A DNA stretch of 64,000 bases from Hanleya hanleyi (taxonomy: Eukaryota > Mollusca > Polyplacophora > Lepidopleurida > Hanleyidae). This document shows positions 11,581 through 22,270 of the stretch, piece after piece. The translations under genes were made by a program, and so were the position numbers. Position 1 is the stretch's first letter, and each line of letters starts with the position of its first letter. The notes under the pieces were generated by a model, which was not told the DNA's origin, did no database searches, and worked only from the letters and a program-made list of their open reading frames with translations. Location: contig JAVTVY010025208.1 of assembly GCA_036873755.1 (NCBI GenBank), forward strand, positions 38,154 to 102,153, given 5' to 3'.

Positions 11581-12550
11581 TTTCTTGACAGTACATGGGG
11601 AAATTAAATATGGCGCCCAGGACGGTCCCCAGAATTTTTTTTTGAACAAATAATGAATTAACCAAAAGTAACGATTCTCCATTAAAATCATCATGTTTTC
11701 AAAGAAAGGCCCAGATGTTTTAATGGGCGACAGTTGCATGTCGAACGACAGATTTCACGATTATATTACATGAGTTACAACGTCGTTGGTTTTGATACAG
11801 AGCCGATCGATGCCACTGTACACATCAAATATTGACGACATATTAACGATTACAGCAATACATCCAGAAATAGAAGAAAGTACATTAAAGCACTTGTATC
11901 GTAGAATAGAAAGTCGTTGACCTTCTAATAAGATCTAGTGCAATACAAAACAGCGCTGTTTTTGCTTCGCCATTACATTGATTAACGCGCAGGTAACTGT
12001 GATATAAAATATAGTGAACTCTCAGCCTATCTACTCCAAGACTATATTCAGACAAGTACCGGTAATTGAATGCGGAATAGCCAGAAGAAAAGCTAGTGAT
12101 CATGCCTGGTTTTCACAGCAGGATTTCTCTGGGCCATCCAGTGATAACAGAATGTTTTTTTTATAGATTCCTTTTTATTGTTGCGGAGCTGACGTTTTGT
12201 TGGAGATACTTCTTACTTTTTCAAGCTAATTGTTAGATATTATTCATAAAATAGCTCTGTGCTATACATGCCGTCTTCCAAATGACTGAAAATCTTCTAT
12301 TTGCTATCGCCTTGTGTACAGGACGCACTGAATACAAAAATATTTTGTCATTCTTTGTTTACATTTTTTTTAGCTCTTGTTGACGTTACAGTGACGTTAT
12401 AAACACGAGAAAATAATCAAACAATTCAATCAATATTTAAATATATATATAATAACACAAAATCGAATTGTTAATGATCAAACCACATTAGATTGAACCA
12501 TTAAACCAAATCTGGATGACACAGTCTACTATAATTATAGAAACCGTATA
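11581..12550 (+). repeat. R unit copy 1, continuation
   Basis: Colinear with 26910-27985 and, less closely, with 47690-48600. Landmarks are ATGGCGCCCAGGACGGTCCC, catgcctggttttcacagcagg and ttattcataaaatagctctgtgc. No reading frame here is longer than about 70 codons, and none is recognisable. The repeat is broken at 12549-12550 by the mariner-like element. Confidence 0.8.
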
Positions 12551-13438
12551 CAGGGTGTATCAAAAAAAACGGAGTCCTAGTACGATGACATATTTTTCAT
12601 TGAGCAAAGGAGAAATCTATTTTTTTTGTTGATTTGTCATTAAGACCGACCCTTTGGGACTGACCAGCTGAACAATTCAATGATCTGTGATCAAGCATGT
12701 TAGAACAATAGCTATTCTTCAATTATGAGTGAAATGTGACTTGCGCCAGATTTGGTTTACATCATTCGTCTGCCCTGAAATACGGTGTACAAATGAAATG
12801 TTTTTTATCCACTCTGAATTCATTGACATTTTGAAAACAAAACGGTGTACAATTAAGATGTCTTTTAACTCTGAATTTAACAAAAAGGTGTACAATTCAA
12901 ATGTCTTTTTAACAGACAATTGAATCTCAATCTTCAACGTGTCCTCCATTTCTCTGGATGCAGGTACGCGCACGTTCATTCATTGCCGCCACGGCCCGTC
13001 TGATAAGTGCCTGGTTCTGCCTCAGGTTGTCAACTTCTGTTATGATGCGCTGTTCCAGGTCATTGAGATCTGCTGGAGGCGTGATGTACACCCTGGACTT
13101 TAGGTAACAGTTAAAATACATTTTAATTGTACACCGTTTTGTTTTCAAAATGTCAATGAATTCAGAGTGGATAAAAAACATTTCATTTGTACACCGTATT
13201 TCTTTTCTTTCAAGGGCAGACGAATGATGTAAACCAAATCTGGCGCAAGTCACATTTCACTCATAATTGAAGAATAGCTATTGTTCTAACATGCTTGATC
13301 ACAGATCATTGAATTGTTCAGCTGGTCAGTCCCAAAGGGTCGATCTTGATGACAAATCAACAAAAAAAATAGATTTCTCCTTTGCTCAATGAAAAATATG
13401 TCATCGTACTAGGACTCCGGTTTTTTTGATACACCCTG
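12551..13438 (-). mobile_element. Mariner-like element, 888 bp, internally deleted
   Basis: The ends read CAGGGTGTATCAAAAAAA at the left and the complement at the right. The inverted arms are about 300 bp each (12551-12857 and 13118-13438). TA flanks both sides (12549-12550 and 13439-13440). The paralogous repeat at about 27985 (aaaccgtatctatgtg) shows the site without the insertion. A transposase C-terminal remnant lies on the minus strand in the middle. Structure, TA duplication and remnant together support a Tc1/mariner-type element that has lost most of its transposase and gained long inverted arms. Confidence 0.9.
12927..13106 (-). pseudogene. Transposase C-terminus, Tc1/mariner type
   Basis: About 60 residues, reading LKSRVYITPPADLNDLEQRI and ending in a conserved-looking NERARTCIQRNGGHVED before a stop. 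This matches the end of Tc1/mariner-family transposases, where a 'Y/VY..P..L..L..RI' segment is followed by 'R...C....G.H.E'. The catalytic domain (DDE/D) is absent: upstream the frame runs into the inverted arm. It is a non-functional remnant and explains the origin of the surrounding element. Confidence 0.75.
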
Positions 13439-13439
13439 T

Positions 13440-14060
13440 ATATGTGCTTGTTTGTCAGACCCGGGCGGCCACAATTTTAGTCCACCGGATGGCATTGGGT
13501 TCAGGCACCAAATACAACATAATACGCATGACTGAACATAACAACTAGCCTATGCTTGTGTTTTTTTATTTGGTGCTAATGCTGTTATATGAGTTAGGAC
13601 CTTACACCTAAAGTCTAAATACTTATGCTATCATTATATTTGTCTGTGCGGGCTTCTTGTCAGTTCACCGGCATCGTTTTCCACCACCTTTTTAATGTTG
13701 TGTTTAATCTGGATTATGGACGCGGAAATTATTTAATGGACGACGACTGAATAGCGAATGACGGACTTAACGCTAGTATTTGGTATCCCGTATTCAGTTG
13801 TACACATACAAGCTTTTCTCGTCAATTAGCGAGTTTGACAATTAGACACTTTCGTACAGATTTCTAATATGCATAAAATGAAAATAAATAAGAAACAACA
13901 CAGCATTGAGTATTGTTTGGCCACTTCTCTTTGCAAGAAACAAACTTTTAATTGATTGCAATTGGTGGTAGCTGTCCACCGTAATAGGTATTTGGACTAT
14001 TTATGGGGTTATTTTATTGTGAATGATAGATGAATGCTGAATATTCAATGCATATTTGAA
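13440..14060 (+). repeat. R unit, part resembling the PLE 3' tail
   Basis: Colinear with 27990-28560 and partly with 48590-49240. It contains ttggtgctaatgctgttatatg, ggattatggacgcgga and atgacggact, which also occur in order in the 3' tail of the PLE at 53990-54245. Part of the R unit may therefore derive from an old PLE tail. No gene is seen. Confidence 0.65.
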
Positions 14061-15645
14061 TGTTCTGAAGAATATACAATTTTAGGTAAAATGTCATGGA
14101 ACTTCATCAGAATTGCCGCGGGGCCACTGGAAGTGATGTAAAGGTTAAAGAAAATATAAGAAGTGCATCTGACTTGGTCATGGATATCTGTGAAGTTGGA
14201 GTGAGCAACTGAATACCAAAACACCTAGATATGGAATTTAGCGTTCACTGGAGGCTGAAAAACATGAAGAGAACGATAATAGGATATATTCTAAGGGGAA
14301 TACCAATGGAGGGATGATCAGAATGAGAATTTAACGCTTCAAAGGGGATAACAACAAAAATGTCCATGTGCATAAATATCCAAGAAAACTGTCGTCCAGG
14401 GTATGCGTACATACACATATGTGAATAATAAATACGAGATCGGTATAGCGAGAAAACTTACAATGTTAGATGTAGGTTGGATTTCATCCCTTTGTCTCGT
14501 AAACTTAATAGTTGCTAACTTCGTGTGCCGAGCCAGTGATCAGAACAAAGCTTTATTCGATTGTCATCATTGTTTGGGCTCTGTAGTTGACAATGTTTAA
14601 ATTGTATTAGAATGAAGACTCCTGCTTCACATCTAGCAACCGTCTCACGTCAGAACGATATGGTCACTCTGGCCGTTCAGTTTCTGGTACGCACGTGACC
14701 GACCATACTTTATACGATGAAGTAGCCCACATCGCCATCTATTTCATAGCCTCTCTAACTACATTTGTCATGATCAAGCGTGGTATTTGACCATATAAAG
14801 TTAGGTCGACCATCACGTCTGTATCAGAAATTGGATCGTCAGGGTGACCATTTCCGTATGACGTCACCCCGTGTGCCTGTTGTGTGTGTGGTTGTGCGAA
14901 TTGTACATTACACTTGTGCGGACATCAGCGTTTGAGGTTTCCGTGATAAATCCGTAAAATCTCCAAACCTACCTCGCTCATACGCATGACACATAATAAT
15001 CTAATTAGGCAGAACAGTGAGATGAAGTAGATCAGATATAGCCGATATTTTTTGGTTTGTTTCAAATTTGGCTTTCGGCGCGTCTGTTCGAGCAAATACT
15101 GATATTAGGTTTATACTTGGTGTAAGAACGCACAAGACAAAGCCTACAATAGCCTGTCTGAGCTCAACAATGCGTCTAGATGTGACCCTTTTCAGCTGCA
15201 CAAAAGCCTCAACAAAAGCCTCAACAATGCGTTCTTACATCAAGTATCGATCTGATATTATTTCAGGTGTTTCATCTATTCGCCGACGACAGAGCCACTC
15301 AACTGGGACTACTATTGTGGTGTATTTAAGTCCTTCTTATGGCCACTTCCTGCCATAATGCACTTCAAGGAAATAAAGCTGATGTGACAGCTGTAATGAT
15401 GCATTGCTGCAATCCATATACATGTACACTGGTCATTCGAAAAAAGGGGGAAATAATAATAAAAAAAAAGACAGCCAACTGGTTACTCTACTCCGATGTC
15501 TCCCTTACATGTTGTTACTAGAAAAGGATTAAGACATATAATCCATTCGCACGACGCTGTAGTTGCTGATATTTATTGGACTCTGGACGACTTATATTAG
15601 GAAAACATCTGCTAGCAAAATCAACAAAGATTCGTATGAAAGTGC
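14061..15645 (+). repeat. R unit, possible exon-bearing part, copy 1
   Basis: Colinear with 20750-22270, 24690-26260, 28590-29107 plus 36548-37680, 43770-45065 and, in part, 45910-47200. It contains in order: the signal-peptide-like frame at 14403-14600, a membrane-segment-like stretch near 14735-14790 (a shadow of the better copy at 36600-36795), the gatatagccgatatt block near 15040, and the 'cacgacgctgtagttgctg' block at 15552. In other copies that last block follows a pyrimidine tract and CAG. The order is constant between copies, as expected of a duplicated gene or a long composite repeat. Confidence 0.7.
14403..14600 (+). pseudogene. Possible decayed signal-peptide exon
   Basis: The frame contains MLDVGWISSLCLVNLIVANF followed by VCRASDQNKALFDCHH and a stop after VDNV. 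From the methionine at about 14463 this looks like a secretory signal peptide with a short mature start. Three other copies preserve the frame and most residues (around 20980-21177, 24920-25075, 44000-44170), but they have ATA or a changed base in place of the ATG. I do not recognise the protein. It could be a first exon of a duplicated secreted or membrane protein, or chance coding in a repeat. Confidence 0.3.
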
Positions 15646-18600
15646 CCCATTATAGCTAATATTGAAAATTTAACCCTATGGGGGTGGGGAGGGGGACAAG
15701 ATGGCCCATCCTACCAAATTTACGCGCTATCTCCGGAAAGACAAAAGATTTAGAGCTGACACTCCGTGGCTTTATAGTTTTTCATATTGGGGTTATTCTG
15801 AGCCTATTTGCATAACCTGCGGAGTACCGGATCATGGGTAAATTCAAGATGGCGACCACGTGGGGTACCAGAAAAGTGATGTTTTCCTCATTTTTCTTCA
15901 AAATTTCTGCTTTTCTGCGAGGAAAAGTGGCCAAAAAACTATTTTATTTCACATCACATTAATATTTACTAATTTATCATGCTTTTTGCCCAGAAATCGC
16001 ATAAATTAAAAATTAAAAAAATCTGACCGAAAAATCGACTAAAAATGGCGTTTTTGAAGAGTTGGAAGTTTGGGGACGTACATGTATGCGATAATATTTC
16101 CATGTTTGTTCCGGATCATTGAACGTGTGATACTACCGGAAATCAACAAATTGTTACCTCCACGGATTGTACGATGTCCCCGTTGTAGTAATCCTGCATT
16201 TCGACACAGAACATTATCTCACTCACCGAGCGTATGAGGAGAAAAACGGTGATCTTTGAATTGTACTCACATATCCAGACATGGCATACTTCTGGTTAAT
16301 CAAATAATAAACGTTAGAAATAGTGAGCTGTTCATTATTGCACAGTGTAAATGTCCTATTCGTACCAGTATACATTAGAGAAAAGTTAGCCAAAAGCACC
16401 AGAGATTTATCTGCTCAGAACAACTTACATATGGCTTTGATGTCGCAATTAAAAGCCATGTGAGACGGATTATTTAAAGAGGAGGATTGTCTGGGTATTC
16501 TTGAATGAGCTGACAAGTGTTAACAATACTGTGGACTGTTGCGTTGGGGCAAGAACATTCAATAGATGTTCTTAAAATGTTCTTTTCGGTGTATGGCAAA
16601 TTGAGACAGACTTTGAGGAATGCAGTGTTACCATAACAGATGGCAATTTGTTTGACAAGAAGTTAAACAATCCATTCCAGCTCATTCCCACCCCCTCCTC
16701 CATACAGTCATCTCAGTCAGTTCGACATTGAGCAACGAAAAGTAGTTATAGAGTTTGCTCTCCCTGTTAGCCCGATCTGGCCTGAAAAACTTGAGTTGCA
16801 CCAAATTCTGGTTATCTTTGACATGTGGCAGCGTTAAAAAGAGAAATTTTGCAAGTAGGTTAAAATTCATCCAGGTGTGACGAAAACGTTGGCCCGATGC
16901 ATCTAGATATCGGTGTCTCGATCTGGATTTTGTTGTCCTTCGGGCATTGCGGTCTGGATTGCAGTGCCCAGGCACACTGACTTCCAAGAGACGAATGTTC
17001 GGCCATGAAAACCAAGGTCCGCTACATTCATACGGTGGCAACGCAGCACTGAATCGAAGAGGATGATTATAGGCGAAGGCAGCAGTTCATCGTGTCATCT
17101 TTAGGCGAGTTGACGTCTGCTAGCAGCCAGATAATTGCACCAACGCTAAAATGAGGCAGCAGATGACTGTATATAAAATATGGCGACAATCCATTATAGC
17201 TAGCATTCTTGAGGCAACAGTGCATTTGGTATTTTGGTAATTGTAACCCATGTACATATTATCCATACTCACGCTGCTGATGATTTACGGTTTTGTTTTT
17301 TACAGCTAGTTTACTGAAATAAATTGAAAAAAAGTACTATTTTACGATCATTTGTCTAAGTTGAATAATTAAAAAACTAAACTTATAGGTAACAAGCATG
17401 CCAAATTTCAAAAGTATAGCATGGATACTTTCCGAGAAATAAACGTTTAAATCTCGGAATTTGTACAAAAATGAAAAGCTAGAAATCGGGCAAAAATGTG
17501 TCCAGCCATACATCTGATCAATTCATCCAAATTTTTTGCTTGAATTTTATTGCCAAATACATTTTTAATCTGTCTACTGGGACCTACTCGAATTTCTGTT
17601 TATTCTCGATAACTATTACACTAAGTTTATCCATCAAGGTGGTTTAAAGTCCAATTTAAACTTTAAAAACTTACTAAAACTTGTTCAGCTGAGAATTGTT
17701 CACACCTGTGTAGATCACTTCATGGCGGGTTTCTGAGCGAAGTGTCACTGTTATAATTCGAAACAAAAATACGGATGTTTGCATGGTTTTGTTCAGAAGG
17801 GGGTAGATTAATGTAAATAAGTAGGACTAATAGATAATTAACTTACCAAAATACTGCGGAAATGAGTTTTGGAAAGGGAAATTTAACAGACAAAAATAAT
17901 AGTAGCCAAGCCCAAGCAATCTGTTTAATTTTTCCAGTGCCTTGGAAATTAAACGTTTAATCCTAAATTGAAGCACTTCTATTTATAATTTTGATTTCAT
18001 TTTTTCACCAAATGTTAGACGAAATAGTGAATATTTGAATGAAGAAATAAAAAAATGACAAATTTTGACCCTCTAACGGGATAGCTATCCTTAAATATGC
18101 ATGAAGGGAATGGAAATTGAGACATATTTGGATCAGTAATATTTCCGACAAGATGTAAGTTCTTATTAAAGTGCTCGTTATGTTCAGTTTATTACATGAA
18201 ATCGCCCCGTTTCGTCATAATATTTTCCATATAATGGACTGTTGCTCACATAGATCAACTCGGACAACGCCACAAAATGTGTAAATTATTTGTTCTAATG
18301 GTAATAACCCGAGATTTGGTGTGATGTCGATGCAGTACGACATCTAGTGATCAAAAATAAATTGACACCAACAACCATACCTTTCGTTCACAGGCTGCAA
18401 ATCTCACATTTTTGAGTAACGATGCAGACGTCTGGTTCAAATCACGCTGCGCTTAAAAAAATAGCCGCATGAACTATAATCATCAGTTGAACGACAAATG
18501 TACTGCTGCCTTCACCGAAAATCATCCTTGTCGATTCAGTACTATGGGCAATGTCGTGGAAACCCACCACAGAGTGAATGTAGAACGGCCAATGTACATT

Positions 18601-19378
18601 ATGTAAAGCCCAGGAGAGACTGAGATCTCACTTTCATGAATTTCGTCCTGAAATCGCTGACACATGAAACTTCACTAATGAGCTCCGTAAATTCTCAATT
18701 TAAGGAGTTCATTAGTCCAAAGAATTACTTGATGTTAAGGTAACACTACAATCCTCAAATTTTGTCTCGATTTGTCATACACCGAATAAAAGAATTCAAG
18801 AACATCTATGAAATTTTCTTGCCCGATCCCAATAGTCCAGAATATTATTAACACTTGTGAACTCCTTCAAGAATACCCAGACCTACTCGACCGCTCGGCA
18901 GAACAAACAGCACTCCTTCTCTCTACATGATCCGACTCAGTTACATATTTCACTATCAGATACAACACCTACCTTCTAATTGCGACCTTCACATGTAAGC
19001 TTATTAACGTATTTTTGGACAACTTTACCCGAAGGCATACTGGTACGAATAGAACATTTACACTGTGCATTAATAAACAACTCGCTCACTATATCCAAAC
19101 TTTATTATCTGATTAACTAGAAATATGCCAAGTCTGGATATGAAAGTGAGATTTAAAAATAACCGTTTTTTCCCTCATAACCTCCGCAGGTGACGTAATA
19201 TTCTTTGTCGAAATGCAGGATTAGCACAACCGGGAAAGCTTAGTATCGTGGAGGTAACAATATGACCCAGAGGAGATGAGAAGTGGTTGATTTTCGGTAG
19301 TGTCACCAGTTCATTGATCCGGAATTTCAACTATCCTGACGTGATGGGCTTTAAATTTTCAATATTAGCTATAGTGGG
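15646..19378. mobile_element. Long-inverted-repeat element, copy 1
   Basis: The outer ends are inverted: CCCATTATAGCTAATATTGA at 15646 and its near complement ending at 19378. A second pair of long arms follows: about 16055-16670 against 18720-19345 (tttggggacgtacatgtatgcgataata.. at the left, catacactg/tacctccac.. blocks reversed at the right). A third, inner pair is at 17045-17090 against 18505-18550 (ctgaatcga..gatgat..aggc/ggtgaaggcagcag). The middle (17280-18480) is AT-rich with no gene. A second copy lies at 37680-43650. Arms this long suggest a foldback type. No transposase is present. Confidence 0.75.
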
Positions 19379-19467
19379 TCACTTTTATACGATTCGTTTT
19401 ATTTTATGCCCGATTGGAATTTGTGGTACCTGTCGAACGTAACAGGCATCTCGATTATTTGGAAGGT

Positions 19468-20690
19468 TATTGTCCTCCGCCACGAAGTGGTGGGAGGACT
19501 TGGAAATGCTAGCCGTCCGTCCTTCCGTCCGTCCGTCCCAAATCTTGTGAACGCGATATCTTGAGAACAATTCGACCAGTCGACTTCAAACTTGAGAAGG
19601 TGCTTCACAACTGTTGGACCGCCATTGGTATTGATTTTCACGGAGGTACGTAATCCAAGATGGCTGCCATTGACATATTGGATTCTGTCCGTCCCACATC
19701 TTGTGAACGCGATATCTCGAGAACAATTCAACCAATCGACTTCAATCTTGAGAAGGTGCTTCACATCAATTAGACGGCCATTGGTATTAATTTTCACTGT
19801 GGTACGTAATCCAAGATGGCTGCCATTGACCATATTGGATTCCATCCATCCCAGATCTTGTGAGCCCGATATCTCGAGAACAAAACAACCAATCGACTTC
19901 AAACTTGGGAAGGTACTTAACATCAGTTAGCTGGCCATTGGTATCGATTTTCACTGAGGTACGTAATCCAAGATGGCTGCCATTGGCCATATTGGATTCT
20001 GTTCATCCCACATTTTGTGAACGCGATATCTAGAGAACAATTCGACCAATTGATTTCAAACTTGAGAATGGGGCTTCGCATCAGTGAGACGGCCATTGGT
20101 ATTGATTTTCACTGAGGTACGTAATCCAAGATGGCTGCCATTGATCATATTTGATTCCGTCTGTCCCACATCTTGTGAACGCGATATCTCGAGAACAAAA
20201 CAACCAATCAACTTCAAACTTGGGAAGGTACTTAACATCAGTTAGATGGCCATTGGTATCGATTTACACTGAGGTACGTAATCCAAAATGGCTACCATTG
20301 ACCATATTGGATTCCATCCGTCTCGCATCTTGTGAACACGATATCTCACGAACAATTCGACCAATCGACTTCAAACTTGAGAAGGTTCTTCACATCAGTT
20401 AGACGGTCATTGGTATTGGTTGTGAACGCGATATCTTGATCTGTGCCACCCATCGATTTATGAACCTCACCATCCACAAATCCATATACAACTACCGACT
20501 TACATTCCAGTGTTACACTACCCATTTCTGCTTCCCAAACCTCCTCAAATTGTCTCAACAATTCCAGATAAACGTCTCTTTCCACATACACATATCCACT
20601 CTCCAAGTTATATTTAAGGAGATATTGGAAACGTATATGCTGTACGCTCTCAAACAGGCTACTTGGCGGAGGACCTGCTGGCTACTCAGC
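19468..20690. mobile_element. Insertion carrying a 157-bp minisatellite
   Basis: The R-unit sequence ggttatt..ctattgtgaatgacgg is continuous at about 43710-43735 but is split here by 1.2 kb. The insert begins gtcctccgccacgaag and ends in the near complement (acttggcggaggac at about 20668), so it has short inverted ends. A (CCGT)n run (19511-19538) leads into the tandem array. It is a non-coding mobile unit of a type common in marine invertebrates; the family name is not assigned. Confidence 0.65.
19535..20440 (+). repeat. Tandem array, period about 157 bp, nearly 6 copies
   Basis: Units start at about 19535, 19690, 19846, 20003, 20162 and 20318, with a short partial unit at 20420. Each reads CATCTTGTGAACGCGATATC, then gagaacaa..cgaccaatcgacttcaaacttgagaaggtgctt, then ggccattggtattgatttt and aatccaagatggctgccatt. 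Copies differ by roughly 5-10 percent by eye. Overlapping reading frames of 60-174 codons on both strands are translations of the repeat. Confidence 0.9.
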
Positions 20691-20749
20691 TTGTTCTATT
20701 CTCAATGACGGCTGAATACTGAATAACACACCTGATGAATATACATTTT

Positions 20750-22270
20750 TGAGTTAAGGTTTAACTAGAGAGTGGGAAACACGAAGCGAACGTTGCACGG
20801 TGTAAGTTGTACGAGAATAAGGTATGTTCCAAGGGGAGGGATGGACAGAATGTGAACTTAACGCTCTACAGGGACTGAACACAAAACATGTAAATGTGCA
20901 TACTTATCTGAGAAAACTGTCGGCCAGGGGATGTATACATTCTGAGAAAACTGTCGGTCAGGGGATGTATACATACATATATGTGAATATTAAACACGAG
21001 ATCGGTATAACGAGAAAACTTACAATATTAGATGTAGCTTGGATCTCAATGCTTTGTCTCGTAACCTTAATAGCTGCTAACTTCGTGCGCCGAGCCAATG
21101 ATCAGAACAAAGCATTATTCGACTGTCATCATTATTGGGCCTCTGTAATTGACAACGTTGAAACTGCATCAGAATGAAGAATCCTGCTATGCCTTTAGTA
21201 ACCTTCTCAGCGTTACTCTGAACGTCCAGTTCCTCTCAAGCACGTAAACGATCATACTTTATATGATCAAATATCCCGCATGTCCATTTGACCGTAAACA
21301 GTTGTGTCGGTCATCATGTCTGTACCAGAAAATGGATCGTCAGAATGGCCATATTCTCATGACGATACGCCGAGTGCTTGTGTGTTTTTCCGGATCGTAC
21401 TATACAATTTAAGCGAAAGAGTGGGAATTACAACACATATAAGGGAAGGATGAAGAGGTGCCGACATACTGACATGCGTCACATGACTTCACAGAATAGT
21501 CTTCTGGATAACCTATTCTAAAGCACATACAAAGCATCTAGCGATTCGTGATATGTGTTGTATCTCAGGCACGCTTTTATTGTATCTGTTCATGCGGCAA
21601 CCCGGATGACATGACCACACGGCCCCTAGCACCGCTTTTGTGGACATTAACGTGTTAAGTGTTTTATTAAATCCGTAAAATTTCCAAATCTAACGTGTTC
21701 ACACGCATGACACAAAATAACCGGTTTATTCACAGCAGTATGATGAAATAGGTCAGATATAGCCGATATTGTTGTTTTGTTTCAAATTTCGTTTGTCTCC
21801 TCAAGCAAAGATAGCTTTCGGTGCGTCTGTTCGCGTAAATACTGATATTATATCAGATGTTCCATCTATTTGCCGACGACAGGTCATAAATATTTCATAA
21901 AAGCACCAGTCCGCTGGGACTATTACTGAGATGTATTTACGTTCTTCCTATTAAAAGTTCCTGCCATAATTTACTTCCTGGAAAGAGAAACCAAGTTATC
22001 CGTTTTAATGGGGCAGTTTTGGAGTCCATATAGATTGGTAATTGAAACAAGGGAATATAATGAAGAGACAGACAGGCTACGGGGTACTCTACTCAGATTT
22101 ATCCTTTAAACTTAATCCATCGTGAATAATTTACGAAGTGAACTGATAGATATTTAATATTTCCTTGTGTCTTTCAGCACGATGCTGTAATTCTTGTTGA
22201 AAATGTTGGACTCCGGATGATTATACTTGAAAAACATCTGGTAGCAAAATCAGTAACGACTCAAATAAAA
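20750..22270 (+). repeat. R unit copy 2
   Basis: Colinear with 14061-15645 and 43770-45065. It contains the signal-peptide-like frame (about 20980-21177, ISMLCLVTLIAANFV then RRANDQNKALFDCHHYW) and the 'tgtctttcagcacgatgctg' block at 22170-22190. It ends where a jockey/I-type retrotransposon starts. The copy at 43770-45065 carries the same retrotransposon at the same junction, so that insertion predates the duplication. Confidence 0.75.

Noticed and set aside
16682..17041. 119-codon minus-strand frame
   Set aside because: It lies in an arm of the long-inverted-repeat element and is broken in the second copy (38684-38872).
19399..20606. Frames up to 174 codons in the 157-bp array
   Set aside because: They follow the repeat period and exist on both strands; no known domain.
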